From: Actinomycetota bacterium | GTDB taxonomy: Bacteria > Actinomycetota > Acidimicrobiia > Acidimicrobiales > Ilumatobacteraceae | Reading direction: 5' to 3' | NCBI GenBank assembly: GCA_009704065.1 | Contig: WLEX01000004.1 | Coordinates: 1 to 17,703 of the forward strand | Length of the DNA: 17,703 bases | Part shown: positions 1-8,618 of the stretch, one piece after another | How the letters are laid out: each line of letters opens with the position of its first letter | Position numbering within the stretch: position 1 is the stretch's first letter | The notes under the pieces: model-generated | Database searches by the model: none | The model's input: the letters and a program-made list of their open reading frames with translations, nothing else | Told to the model about the DNA's origin: nothing | Program-made: the position numbers and the translations under genes

Positions 1-27
1 AACAGACGAACTATGGCACGAGATCAT
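1..27 (-). CDS. Start of a downstream gene, possibly tsaE (partial)
   Basis: An ATG at 27-25 overlaps the alr TGA stop (26-24) in an ATGA junction and opens a frame reading MISCHSSSV to the window edge. Nine residues are too few to identify a family. In Actinobacteria the gene after alr is commonly tsaE, the ATPase of the tRNA threonylcarbamoyladenosine pathway, and a short Ser-rich N-terminus would fit, but that identity is inferred from gene order only. The overlap suggests translational coupling with alr. Confidence 0.45.
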
Positions 28-1154
28 AAATAGTTTCGGTACATCCGTGCGCCGATGCCACACGCAATCTCGTAACCAATTGTGCCCAATGCGGCAGCCC
101 ATTGATCCACAGTAACCACCTCATCGCCTTGTCGCCCAATGAGTACAACTTCGTCGCCCACGGTGATGGAGGAATCATTTCCGCAATCGATCATGATTTG
201 ATCCATGGTTACTGTGCCTGCAATGTCGCGCGGTACTCCATGAATTAACACTTTGAATCCAGTTCCAAATAATGCTCGAGGAACTCCATCGGCATAACCA
301 ATGGGGATGGTGGCAATAAGTGAAGATTTCTCTAGTGGCCGATGTAAGCCGTATGACACTGCTTCGCCAGCATCTACCCATCGCACTGCCGACACCTTTG
401 CCTTAATAGACATGGCCGGAATAAGACCCGCACAAAATTCAGAAACTCCTGGGCCGGGAAGTAAGCCATACATAGCAATGCCCAGACGAACCATGGAAAA
501 ACGCGAGTCTGCATTTGAGAGCGCCGCAGCACTGTTTGCTGCATGAATCAGTGGGGGCTGTATTCCTGCTTTTGTGAATGCATCTACCACTTCATTGAAT
601 GCAGTTAGTTGAGTGGCATTGGCGGGATGCGAAGGCGTATCCGCTACTGCGAAGTGCGTGTACAAACCTTCAATAGATAAAGATTCATACGACTTCACAA
701 ACTGCGCAAGCGATACGGCTTCGTTGGCAGACACGCCAACACGATGCATACCGGTATCGACCTTGATATGAACGTTCACCACTTTGTCGGCTGTTGCTGC
801 TGCAGTCGCTAATACTGCTGCACCTCGCGTTGTCGACACGGTTGGTGTGAGTTCGTAACCAACAATGAGTTCGGCAAGCGATGCAGGTTGTTCACTGAGC
901 AACAAAATAGGTGCTGTAATGCCTGCCCGGCGTAAAACGACGCCTTCATCAACTACTGCAACACACAAACCAGTGGCTCCAGCAGCAAGAGCAGCTTGTG
1001 CAACCGGGATAGACCCGTGACCGTAAGCATTTGCCTTCACGACGGCCCATATCTGTGCTGAACCAATGCGCTCTTTCACAATGGCCACATTGTGTTGTAT
1101 GAGACCAGTGTGTACTTCGGCTCGTGCCCACCGTGTTGAAAAATCAGTTGACAC
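24..1154 (-). CDS. alr: Alanine racemase (PLP-dependent)
   Basis: Cytoplasmic enzyme interconverting L- and D-alanine, the source of D-Ala for peptidoglycan. The 376 residues are the usual family length. The PLP lysine lies in VVKANAYGHG (K40), the barrel motif KVDTGMHRVG is at 131-140, HAANS at 204-208, and the second-subunit catalytic Tyr in AVSYG (Y268) of the C-terminal beta domain. The substrate-side segment MVRLGIAMYGLLPGP is at 221-235. The start is a GTG at 1154-1152, preceded after 6 bases by GAGGTGG. It overlaps the end of the nnr gene by 11 bases, so the two are probably translationally coupled. Both catalytic residues are present, so the enzyme should be active. Confidence 0.96.
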   Translation of the reverse strand: MSTDFSTRWARAEVHTGLIQHNVAIVKERIGSAQIWAVVKANAYGHGSIPVAQAALAAGATGLCVAVVDEGVVLRRAGITAPILLLSEQPASLAELIVGYELTPTVSTTRGAAVLATAAATADKVVNVHIKVDTGMHRVGVSANEAVSLAQFVKSYESLSIEGLYTHFAVADTPSHPANATQLTAFNEVVDAFTKAGIQPPLIHAANSAAALSNADSRFSMVRLGIAMYGLLPGPGVSEFCAGLIPAMSIKAKVSAVRWVDAGEAVSYGLHRPLEKSSLIATIPIGYADGVPRALFGTGFKVLIHGVPRDIAGTVTMDQIMIDCGNDSSITVGDEVVLIGRQGDEVVTVDQWAAALGTIGYEIACGIGARMYRNYL

Positions 1155-2541
1155 TAGAAACCACCTCAGTCATGACATCAGAGATTAATGCTGCAACATC
1201 TCGTGCAATGGTTCCTTCGACTGCACACGTTGATCCGGCCACACCATGTATATACGCACCTGCAGCTGCAGCTTCGGGTGCCGCAAGACCACGTGCGAGT
1301 AGCGCACCAATCACACCAGCCAAAACGTCACCGGTACCTGCCGTCGACAAGCGTTCATCGCCTGCAACTACCAAGTACACCGCTCCCTCCGGATCAGACA
1401 CAATGGTGGTGGGACCCTTACGCAAAATAGTGCACCCTGTGATGGCTGCTAATTGTTGAGTGGCGGCGATGCGGTCCGGGTTTTGCACATCGCCACCGAG
1501 GGCAACAAATTCGCCATCGTGCGGTGTCAGCACCGTGGCAGCGCGTCGCGCACGCAAAGTGGCGTACTCACCTTTCGGATCTATTGATGCTGATAATCCA
1601 TCACCATCAATAACTGCAGGTATATCGCAACGCGCAAGAACTGAACGGACTTCGCTGGCAACATCATCGCCACGCCCAAGACCTGGACCAATAATCATGG
1701 AGGAGAATCTCTGAATATCGGTAGCAACAAAATCTGCCCAATTAGTAACGGGAAGAGAATGACCCACCACTTCGGTAGGGACAGAGACCGAATCGAGACC
1801 AGTGCGCCACGACAGGTGCACCATGCCAGCACCGGCGCGCATGGCAGACACACTCACCAAGCTTGCAGCACCACCCATGCCAGAACTTCCGGCAATCACG
1901 CGCACTGCATGATTCCATTTATGAGATTCACGATCGCGAGGCGGCAACCACGCCGCAACATCGGAAGCCTCTACAAGAAACGCATCAACCTCATCGACTA
2001 CGTCGATACCTACATCAACGATGTCGATCTCACCACATAGTGCCGGACCATCGCCAAATAACATTCCGAGCTTTGGTGCTGCAAACGTGACTGTGCGGTG
2101 AGCAGCTAAGACTCCACCCGCAACAGTGCCATCTGCCGCATTGAGGCCTGTCGGAATATCGACGGCAAGAACAGGAACATCGAAAACAATAGGTGGGGTC
2201 CATGTTCCACGAAAACCAATACCGAACGCAGCGTCAATCACAAGATCGGCAGTACGAGAATCGAAAAACCAACCGGCTACTTCATCGGTACCAATTTCAC
2301 TAACCGACGCTCCCCACTCACGCAACCACGTTGCGGCCACGCGACCATCATCACCGTTGTGGCCCTTGCCTGCAATAACAACAATCCTTTTGCCGTACGC
2401 GCCGTCAAGCATCTTGCGAGCAACTTGTGCCGTAGCAAAACCAGCACGTTGAATAAACACATTTTCATGTCCTGGCCCAACGAGCGACAGTGCCACAGAA
2501 TCTGCATGGCGCATTTGCTCGGGAGACAGTACGGGAATCAC
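1144..2541 (-). CDS. nnr: Bifunctional NAD(P)H-hydrate epimerase / ADP-dependent dehydratase
   Basis: Metabolite-repair enzyme: the N-terminal half (about 1-205, YjeF_N or NnrE) epimerises hydrated NAD(P)H, and the C-terminal half (about 206-465, NnrD, ribokinase-like) dehydrates the S form using ADP. In the N half, AGKGHNGDDGR (57-67) is the nucleotide-binding loop, D103 in DAAFGIG is the likely epimerase Asp, and VDIPTG is at 127-132. In the C half, NHAVRVIAGSSGMGG is at 210-224, VIDGDG at 310-315, LTPHDGEF at 338-345, and the catalytic GTGDVLAG at 402-409 (D405). The fused length is near the usual 480-500. The GTG start gives the family-typical MIPVLSPEQM, but its ribosome binding site is weak. 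The loop has NGDDG rather than the common NGGDG. It lies 39 bases after acpS. Confidence 0.94.
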   Translation of the reverse strand: MIPVLSPEQMRHADSVALSLVGPGHENVFIQRAGFATAQVARKMLDGAYGKRIVVIAGKGHNGDDGRVAATWLREWGASVSEIGTDEVAGWFFDSRTADLVIDAAFGIGFRGTWTPPIVFDVPVLAVDIPTGLNAADGTVAGGVLAAHRTVTFAAPKLGMLFGDGPALCGEIDIVDVGIDVVDEVDAFLVEASDVAAWLPPRDRESHKWNHAVRVIAGSSGMGGAASLVSVSAMRAGAGMVHLSWRTGLDSVSVPTEVVGHSLPVTNWADFVATDIQRFSSMIIGPGLGRGDDVASEVRSVLARCDIPAVIDGDGLSASIDPKGEYATLRARRAATVLTPHDGEFVALGGDVQNPDRIAATQQLAAITGCTILRKGPTTIVSDPEGAVYLVVAGDERLSTAGTGDVLAGVIGALLARGLAAPEAAAAGAYIHGVAGSTCAVEGTIARDVAALISDVMTEVVSSVN

Positions 2542-2580
2542 CCTGTCAGCGTATTAGGGGTTCTGCGTACTTTGACGCGA

Positions 2581-2946
2581 CTACAGAGCCGCGACTACAG
2601 CCATTGCAACAGAATCGGTGTGGGTGATGGAAACATGCCACCCGGCGATGCCGTGAGATGTAGCCAATGCGTGAGCCCGGCCAGTGAGCACTAAGTGAGG
2701 AGCACCTGTATCAGCCTTTGCAACCGATACATCGTGAAAATCGAAAGCACCAAGGCCAACACCCATGGCTTTCATTGTTGCTTCACGCACCGCAAAGCGC
2801 GCCGCAAGAGACGCAGCATCATCATTCTTGTCCGCAAGTGAATCAAGTTCGGCTGGCGTGAATAGTCGTTGGCGAAGTTGAGGACGGCGCTCTAGCAATG
2901 ATCGAAAGCGTTCGATGTCTACTGCATCGATACCTAATCCAAACAT
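2581..2946 (-). CDS. acpS: Holo-[acyl-carrier-protein] synthase
   Basis: Transfers 4'-phosphopantetheine from coenzyme A to the serine of acyl carrier protein, switching on fatty acid synthesis. The 121 residues match the small trimeric AcpS class. The N-terminal GLGIDAVDIERF carries the Mg-binding Asp (D7), and ARFAVREATMKAMG (49-62) is the second signature, with E55 as the other metal ligand. The usual lysine of the KEA triplet is Arg here, a conservative change. SITHT at 103-107 is the C-terminal core strand. The ATG at 2946-2944 begins five bases after the glmS stop, so it is almost certainly translated from the same transcript. Grouping with nnr and alr after glmM-glmS is common in Actinobacteria. 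Confidence 0.94.
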   Translation of the reverse strand: MFGLGIDAVDIERFRSLLERRPQLRQRLFTPAELDSLADKNDDAASLAARFAVREATMKAMGVGLGAFDFHDVSVAKADTGAPHLVLTGRAHALATSHGIAGWHVSITHTDSVAMAVVAAL

Positions 2947-2951
2947 GGGTG

Positions 2952-5900
2952 CTACTTATCTGTACGCCAGAGGTCGGCGCTTTCAGAAACAGGATTGATT
3001 AACAGGTCACCAATCGACACTTCAGCAAGACGTTCTTCAGAGAAGGACCCTTCAGTTTCTGTTACCCAGTCGACCAAACGGTCGTATCGGCGGTCATAGC
3101 CCTGAAGTACTTGTCGTGCGATTCCGGCTGCAACAGTGGGATGGAATGCAACGTGCATGAGGGAAATACCAACAGTGGTAGTTCCCTGCACTTCAGGAAC
3201 AAAAATAACTGTTCGCCCATCTTTGCGACCACGCGCCACGAGAACTTCTTGATCTGCTGCAACGCGATGCTTAGTACCAATCAGAGTTGCATTGGTAGTA
3301 ACTCGTGAAGTGAGATCTTTAGCAACTCCACCACGATCAACAATCGACACTGTTGCGTTACGCACATCGCCCGTAATGGCATAACGAGTAAAGCCTTCTA
3401 CCGAGCTAACAGCTGCGTCGAGTGACGCCAGCACCTTGAGCGTGGCATACGACAATTTGTCACGCGATGCTCCGGCTTCAAGTACTGCACGCACCAGTGC
3501 GCGATCGAGAAGGCCTTCTTCGCTGCGAGAAATACCCACGGTGACAGTTTTTGCCTGATGCTTAATGGCATCGATCGGGCGTGTGAGTTCATCGATACTG
3601 CGCGTGAGTGCATCGATGAGATCATCAAGCACCGCCGACGGAGATGCAATACGGCCAGTCTGGCGTTGAAATGATTGCAGTGGTTGAGGCCCTGTCACAA
3701 TGCGTAACAGCGAAACAAGACGGACTGCGGTTGATGCTTCGAGATTGCCGTCGTATTGCCCGGTGCCAAGTACCTGCAAGAACTGTTGCGTGAGCGGAAC
3801 GATTTGAGTTTCCACTTGAGTGAGAGCGTCATCGCCACTTCCACCGCGACCGACAACAACTTCTACTACTTCACGCAATTGGCGCAATGGGCGCGCAAGA
3901 GCATCGATTGCAAGAGCTGCCTCGTACCCAAAAAGATGCCCGACCATGGAAGACAACACAAAGGCAAGAGCTGGATCGGCAACAGGTACATACACTACGG
4001 CTGCTGCAGCAGAATCGAATCGTGTTTCGCCTTGAGTGGCTATAACTATTGGTATTGCCTTGTGTGCCTTAAAGATCGCAACTTCTTTTGCAACGTCTGT
4101 GGCTGTACCTTCGCTAAGGCCTGCAGCGCATACCAAAATCATTGGCTCACACGACAAGTCGATGTGCTTTTTATCTTCGGTTACGTCGCATGAGATCGAT
4201 TTGTAACAGAGTTCGGAAAGCTTGATACGTACTTCGTGTGCAGCAACTGTATTGGGGCCATTACCGACCACTGCCCAGTACCGGCGTAACGGAGCATACT
4301 TTTGCGCAATGACACCAATATCACTGCGTTGAGCGATAACAGTTTCCATTGCTGCGGGCATGTGTACCAATGAATCAAGAATGCGATGCATGCGGTCAGC
4401 ATCGACTGAACCAGTTGCCAACGCAATGGCGCATGACAACACAGCTCCGGCCGCCACCTGTGCATAGAACGCTTTGGTACTAGCAACACTCATCTCAATA
4501 TCGCGACCATCGGATGTGTAGTACACGCCATGAGCTTTACTGGAGAGCTCACTTCCACGTCGGTTCACAATCGCTAACACTGCAGCACCACGAGTGGCGA
4601 CAAGGTCGACAGTTCTGTTGGTGTCGGTAGTGGTGCCGCTTTGGCTCACTGCAATCACCAACATGTCTGACATATCGGTTGACATAGCAAAACCAGAAAG
4701 TTCTGTAGAGGTAAGGGCCTCTACTTGAATAGAAGAATCGAGAAGCGATGCCAGCACCGGAATAAGTGATGTGCCGGCGACAGCTGCCGTACCTTGCCCA
4801 ATCACACGAATGCGTTTGATGGATCCACTTGCCAGACGGTCTTTAATACTTGTGGGAAGCGTGAACGTATCGAGATCGGGAACCAGTAAACCGTTAACAG
4901 TGAGTGTGCGGCCGCGAATGGTTTTACGAAAACTACGCGGGGCTTCAGTTATTTCCTTCAACAAGAAATGAGGTGCATCTCCACGATCGATATCGCGAGT
5001 AGTTACTTCAGCAACTGCAACATCGCTATCGGTAACGGGAATTTCAATTCCGTCGTATGCCAAGCGTGTAATGCCCGCAATGGTGCCAGCGCCCTCTACA
5101 GATAGCCGCACAACCTGGCCGCGTGAATTCGGATCGCCACCATCGCGAGGAGTTTCTCCATCGAGGCGCACGAAGTGCACTGTTTCTTCCACCGTGCCGT
5201 ATGGCTCACTTGCCACAATAAAACGATCTTCAGCAAGTCCGATGTACAAACCTTGTCCGCTACCGAACAATGCCAAGTACATGTCGTTCGGATCACTAGC
5301 TGTCATGTACCCAATGGCAACACTGCCCTCAAACTGCGTGACTGCATTGAGGAATGCAGCTTGGGTGTCGAGACCAGAGGTGCGACCACGATCGACAATG
5401 GCTGGGATGACCTTTGCATCGGTCGTAATCGGTTCAGCGAAATGCAAACGATGTCGTTCACGCAGTTCGGTGTGGTTATCGACATCACCATTCAGCACCG
5501 CTACTGAAACGTTGTGATTGTCGCCTTCAATTTCTTCGCCAGTGACCGGATGAGCATTGGGTTCAGAAATAATGCCGACACTCGCCCATCGTGTATGACC
5601 AAGAACAGCAACTCGCGCATCGGGAATAGCAAGTGCTGCACGCAACAACACATCGGCGCTCACCGCATCGCGCATGTGTTTTGTGTTGTCGCCTAATTCG
5701 CCAATTTCAGCTGCTGCTTTGTATACGAATACCAAAGTGGAACCGTTGTGGCGAACGCTGGTGTTGGTGAAGAGTGGATCCGACACTCGTCCTGCCATGA
5801 GGCCAGCTAATTCTGCAGACAATGCCGCAAACGAAGGCGACGTGACCAAGACACTGATGCCAGCAGAATCGCGACCGCGCACTTCCATTCGATCGATTGC

Positions 5901-6347
5901 TGATAACGCCTGATGAATTGCGAAGTAACCGACCAACGATGACGCACCAGCGTTAGTACCCGCAAACACGTGCACAGCATCGGCAGCGCGTAAACGGTCG
6001 CGACGAATCGCCCAGGAGGCATCTTTTACCCGCGACAAGCGTGCTACTTCAGCATCAAGCGTTGCTGTGTCTACATGCAAAGCATCGATACGTGCTTCTT
6101 CAGTATCCGCCACTGCATCGATGAGGTTGAGGCTCTTCGTAATACTGGCCAATAACGATGCGTTACCAACAAGGGCTTGGATACCCGCATCGCCACGCAA
6201 TAACTGATCGGCGGCCATGAGTGCATCGGCAATGAGCGTGCAGTCGGTGCCGGCATTAACTGCTGCAGCAAGTAACTGCTCGATACTCTCGGCGGTAGGC
6301 ACATTGCGCGTGCTGGGCCGGGGCAGGATGCCAATAATGCCGCACAT
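2952..6347 (-). CDS. glmS: Very long GlmS-like glutamine:fructose-6-phosphate amidotransferase (1131 aa)
   Basis: Likely makes glucosamine-6-phosphate from fructose-6-phosphate and glutamine, the first step toward UDP-GlcNAc. Known GlmS is about 610 residues. The glutaminase domain begins MCGIIG (nucleophile C2) but then has about 130 extra residues (9-150, partly helical and charged) before RGRDSAG (157-163). GHTRWASVG is at 250-258, LNGDVDN at 285-291 and TDAKVI at 309-314. The linker HFLLKEI is at 460-466. SIS1 (about 510-640) has SQSGTTTDT (568-576) and SVASTKAF (620-627). SIS2 (about 688-820) keeps E712 and K727-H728, which line up with E. coli E488 and K503-H504. Residues 821-1131 are extra. 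Within them AKTVTVG (932-938) resembles the canonical C-terminal AKSVTVE. It follows glmM by 31 bases. An AGGAG lies 12 bases before the ATG. A related SIS enzyme with another substrate remains possible. Confidence 0.85.
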   Translation of the reverse strand: MCGIIGILPRPSTRNVPTAESIEQLLAAAVNAGTDCTLIADALMAADQLLRGDAGIQALVGNASLLASITKSLNLIDAVADTEEARIDALHVDTATLDAEVARLSRVKDASWAIRRDRLRAADAVHVFAGTNAGASSLVGYFAIHQALSAIDRMEVRGRDSAGISVLVTSPSFAALSAELAGLMAGRVSDPLFTNTSVRHNGSTLVFVYKAAAEIGELGDNTKHMRDAVSADVLLRAALAIPDARVAVLGHTRWASVGIISEPNAHPVTGEEIEGDNHNVSVAVLNGDVDNHTELRERHRLHFAEPITTDAKVIPAIVDRGRTSGLDTQAAFLNAVTQFEGSVAIGYMTASDPNDMYLALFGSGQGLYIGLAEDRFIVASEPYGTVEETVHFVRLDGETPRDGGDPNSRGQVVRLSVEGAGTIAGITRLAYDGIEIPVTDSDVAVAEVTTRDIDRGDAPHFLLKEITEAPRSFRKTIRGRTLTVNGLLVPDLDTFTLPTSIKDRLASGSIKRIRVIGQGTAAVAGTSLIPVLASLLDSSIQVEALTSTELSGFAMSTDMSDMLVIAVSQSGTTTDTNRTVDLVATRGAAVLAIVNRRGSELSSKAHGVYYTSDGRDIEMSVASTKAFYAQVAAGAVLSCAIALATGSVDADRMHRILDSLVHMPAAMETVIAQRSDIGVIAQKYAPLRRYWAVVGNGPNTVAAHEVRIKLSELCYKSISCDVTEDKKHIDLSCEPMILVCAAGLSEGTATDVAKEVAIFKAHKAIPIVIATQGETRFDSAAAAVVYVPVADPALAFVLSSMVGHLFGYEAALAIDALARPLRQLREVVEVVVGRGGSGDDALTQVETQIVPLTQQFLQVLGTGQYDGNLEASTAVRLVSLLRIVTGPQPLQSFQRQTGRIASPSAVLDDLIDALTRSIDELTRPIDAIKHQAKTVTVGISRSEEGLLDRALVRAVLEAGASRDKLSYATLKVLASLDAAVSSVEGFTRYAITGDVRNATVSIVDRGGVAKDLTSRVTTNATLIGTKHRVAADQEVLVARGRKDGRTVIFVPEVQGTTTVGISLMHVAFHPTVAAGIARQVLQGYDRRYDRLVDWVTETEGSFSEERLAEVSIGDLLINPVSESADLWRTDK

Positions 6348-6378
6348 ACCTAGAGATTACTCCTGTGTACGAGTGCCA

Positions 6379-7710
6379 TTAGTGAGTTCCCTCAATAGAC
6401 CCACCGTGCACTGCAATAAGCGCGTTGGCGAGTTCATACGCAATAGCTGATGCCACTGCATCATCTGATGCTTCCACCATGACACGCACTAATGGTTCTG
6501 TTCCCGATGCACGCACCAAAATGCGTCCGTTATCGCCGAGAGTCGACTCTGCTGCGGCAATCTCTGATGCAATATCTGCCACGGGATCATGAACTTTTTC
6601 GGCAGTGCGCACATTGACGAGCAACTGTGGGTACGACTGCATCACAGTGGCAGCCTCATCGAGGCTCACATGCGCACGTGCCATGTACTCACACAAAATG
6701 AGAGCAGCGAGTAGTCCGTCACCAGTCGTGGCATGAGCACGATGCACCACATGACCACTTTGTTCGCCACCTAAAACAAAATCGTATTCATCGAGCGCAA
6801 CCAAAATATTGCGGTCACCAACGGCAGTGACAACCACATCGATTGAGGCATCGCGCATGGCATGGTGAAAACCAAGATTGGTCATCACGGTGACAGCAAC
6901 ACCTTTGTTGCGCAATAATCCTCGTGTTGCAAGATCGACAGCTGCAATAGCCATGATGTGATCACCATCGACCAATAAACCAGATGCCGAAACGGCAATC
7001 AACCGATCACCATCTCCATCGAATGCAATACCAAGGTCTGCATGGTGTGCGACAACAGCATCTACTAATTGTTGTGGCGATGTGGCACCGCACTGATGAT
7101 TGATATTGCGACCATCGGGTGATGCGTTTATGACCACCACATTGGCACCAGCGGTCATAAACACTTCCGGTGCTACATACGACATTGCGCCATTGGCACA
7201 ATCGAGTACAACGGTGAGCCCTGTGAGCGCAGCACCGGTGATATTGAATCGATGCGTTGCGTACTCGGCGATAACTCCACTGGCATCATGCACAGAACCC
7301 ATCGCAACGGGGGCGGTTTCTGCAACAAACGAGTGCCAAACACGTTCGATTTCAATTTGTTCGGCATCGTTCAGCTTTGCGCCACCCGATGCAAATACTT
7401 TGATGCCGTTGTCGCTCCACACGTTGTGTGAAGCGGTAATTGCTATGCCCACCCATCCGAATTGTTCGGCGGCATAGGCAATTGCAGGGGTTGGTACAAC
7501 TCCCATGAGGTGCACAGAAACACCTTCTGCAGCACAACCATCGACAACGGCTTGTTCTAAAACGGTGCCACTTTCACGTGTATCACGACCGACAACAACA
7601 GCTGTTGGTTGCAATACCCGCACCACAGCACGAGCAAGGTCGCGCGCAAGTGCAGGTGTTAGTTCTTCAATGGCAACGCCACGAACTCCATCTGTTCCGA
7701 AGTGCAGCAT
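6379..7710 (-). CDS. glmM: Phosphoglucosamine mutase
   Basis: Converts glucosamine-6-phosphate to glucosamine-1-phosphate, the step after GlmS. The 443 residues are standard for the family. GTDGVRG is at 5-11. The phospho-serine loop is TASHNVWSDNGIK (S94), with VWS in place of the common PYx. The Mg loop DGDGDR is at 231-236, the sugar loop GGEQSGH at 314-320, and the phosphate-binding RASGTEP at 400-406. I chose the ATG at 7710-7708 because AAGGAG lies 8 bases before it and it gives the conserved N-terminus MLHFGTDG. An in-frame ATG at 7755 would add 15 residues (MFARRRLASAQGDHY) unlike the family. It lies 48 bases after rpsI and 31 before glmS. Confidence 0.96.
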   Translation of the reverse strand: MLHFGTDGVRGVAIEELTPALARDLARAVVRVLQPTAVVVGRDTRESGTVLEQAVVDGCAAEGVSVHLMGVVPTPAIAYAAEQFGWVGIAITASHNVWSDNGIKVFASGGAKLNDAEQIEIERVWHSFVAETAPVAMGSVHDASGVIAEYATHRFNITGAALTGLTVVLDCANGAMSYVAPEVFMTAGANVVVINASPDGRNINHQCGATSPQQLVDAVVAHHADLGIAFDGDGDRLIAVSASGLLVDGDHIMAIAAVDLATRGLLRNKGVAVTVMTNLGFHHAMRDASIDVVVTAVGDRNILVALDEYDFVLGGEQSGHVVHRAHATTGDGLLAALILCEYMARAHVSLDEAATVMQSYPQLLVNVRTAEKVHDPVADIASEIAAAESTLGDNGRILVRASGTEPLVRVMVEASDDAVASAIAYELANALIAVHGGSIEGTH

Positions 7711-7718
7711 GTAATGAT

Positions 7719-7724
7719 CTCCTT
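7719..7724 (-). promoter_or_regulatory. Ribosome binding site of glmM
   Basis: AAGGAG on the minus strand, 8 bases before the ATG at 7710. It decides the glmM start in favour of the shorter protein. Confidence 0.8.
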
Positions 7725-7758
7725 GAGCAGACGCCAAACGACGCCTCGCGAACAAGTA

Positions 7759-8154
7759 TCAGCGCTTGGTGAACTGAGGCGCCTTACGGGCCTTCTTGAG
7801 TCCGTACTTCTTGCTTTCTTTCTTACGTGAGTCACGAGTAAGAAGGCCAGCCTTTTTCAGTGCTGGACGCATTTCAGGATCGAGTTCGATAAGTGAACGA
7901 GCAATAGCCATGCGCAATGCGCCAGCCTGGCCATTGACGCCGCCACCAAAGATGTTTGCGTGAATGTCGAATGACTGCTCGCGCTCTGCTACGCGAAGTG
8001 CTTCGGTAACAACCATGCGCTGTGTTGCAGTAGTGAAGTAGGCCTCGATAGGACGACCATTGACAACAATTTTTCCTGTGCCGTTGCGAACAATTGCGCG
8101 TGCAACTGCTTCTTTACGACGACCAGTTGTTTGGGTGAGAGGTGTGTTAGCCAC
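7759..8154 (-). CDS. rpsI: 30S ribosomal protein S9
   Basis: Small-subunit head protein whose C-terminal tail reaches toward the P-site tRNA. The 131 residues include GRRKEAVARAIVRNGTGKI (11-29), FGGGVNGQAGALRMAIARSL, LLTRDSRKKESKKYGLKKAR and the invariant ending TKR, so the protein is complete. The start is GTG at 8154-8152, preceded by AAGGAG after five bases. It follows the rplM stop by 17 bases. rplM-rpsI is a conserved pair. Confidence 0.97.
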   Translation of the reverse strand: MANTPLTQTTGRRKEAVARAIVRNGTGKIVVNGRPIEAYFTTATQRMVVTEALRVAEREQSFDIHANIFGGGVNGQAGALRMAIARSLIELDPEMRPALKKAGLLTRDSRKKESKKYGLKKARKAPQFTKR

Positions 8155-8171
8155 GATGACTCCTTAGTGGT

Positions 8172-8618
8172 TCAGCGCGCCTTGGCAGCGCTGAGATCGA
8201 GAACGACGGGGGACTGTGCAGCGTGTGGGTGTGTTGGCCCTGCGTACACGTTGAGCTTCTTAATCATCTGGCGACCAAGTGGACCCTTTGGCAACATGCC
8301 AGCAATAGAGCGAGTGATTGCATCTGCAGGCTTACGGTTCAACAAGTTCTGGTAGGTCTCACTCTTGAGACCACCTGGATAACCAGAGTAGGTGTACACC
8401 ATGCTCTTGTCGGCCTTGCCTGATGTCATGACGATCTTGTCGACGTTCACGATGATGACGTGGTCACCCATGTCCATGTGAGGAGCGAACACTGGCTTGT
8501 GCTTGCCGCGCAAGATACGCGCAACTTCGGTGCAGAGGCGACCAAGGACAAGACCTTCGGCATCGATGACGTGCCAGGCACGAGTGATCTCGCTTGCTTT
8601 TGGAGAATATGTACGCAT
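8172..8618 (-). CDS. rplM: 50S ribosomal protein L13
   Basis: Early-assembling large-subunit protein, 148 residues, the usual length. Seen: MRTYSPKASEITRAWHVIDA at the N-terminus, LGRLCTEVARILRGKHKP (25-42), HMDMGDHVIIVN and KLNVYAGPTHPHAAQSP near the C-terminus. The frame stays open upstream as far as 9017 inside truA, but the ATG at 8618-8616 gives the conserved N-terminus and has GAAAGAAG just before it. In E. coli the L13-S9 operon is repressed by L13 binding its own leader; the structured 97-base gap upstream would suit such control, though this is inference. Confidence 0.97.
   Translation of the reverse strand: MRTYSPKASEITRAWHVIDAEGLVLGRLCTEVARILRGKHKPVFAPHMDMGDHVIIVNVDKIVMTSGKADKSMVYTYSGYPGGLKSETYQNLLNRKPADAITRSIAGMLPKGPLGRQMIKKLNVYAGPTHPHAAQSPVVLDLSAAKAR

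Noticed and set aside
1255..1280. Short repeat-like run of GCTGCA units in nnr
   Set aside because: It encodes the Ala-rich helix of the NnrD half and is explained by protein composition.
2542..2580. Possible promoter before nnr (GTCAAA and TAATAC on the minus strand)
   Set aside because: The spacer would be about 14 bases, too short for a normal sigma-70-type promoter; likely chance.
3756..4193. Open plus-strand frame of 145 codons inside glmS
   Set aside because: It lies opposite a well-supported coding frame, gives a Cys- and Trp-rich protein of no recognisable family, and has no gene context.
6348..6378. Possible glmS ribozyme or riboswitch upstream of glmS
   Set aside because: Only 31 bases separate glmM and glmS, too few for the ribozyme, and no matching core is seen.
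7711..7755. In-frame ATG at 7755 that would extend GlmM by 15 residues
   Set aside because: The extra residues are Arg-rich and unlike the family, and the strong AAGGAG sits before the ATG at 7710.
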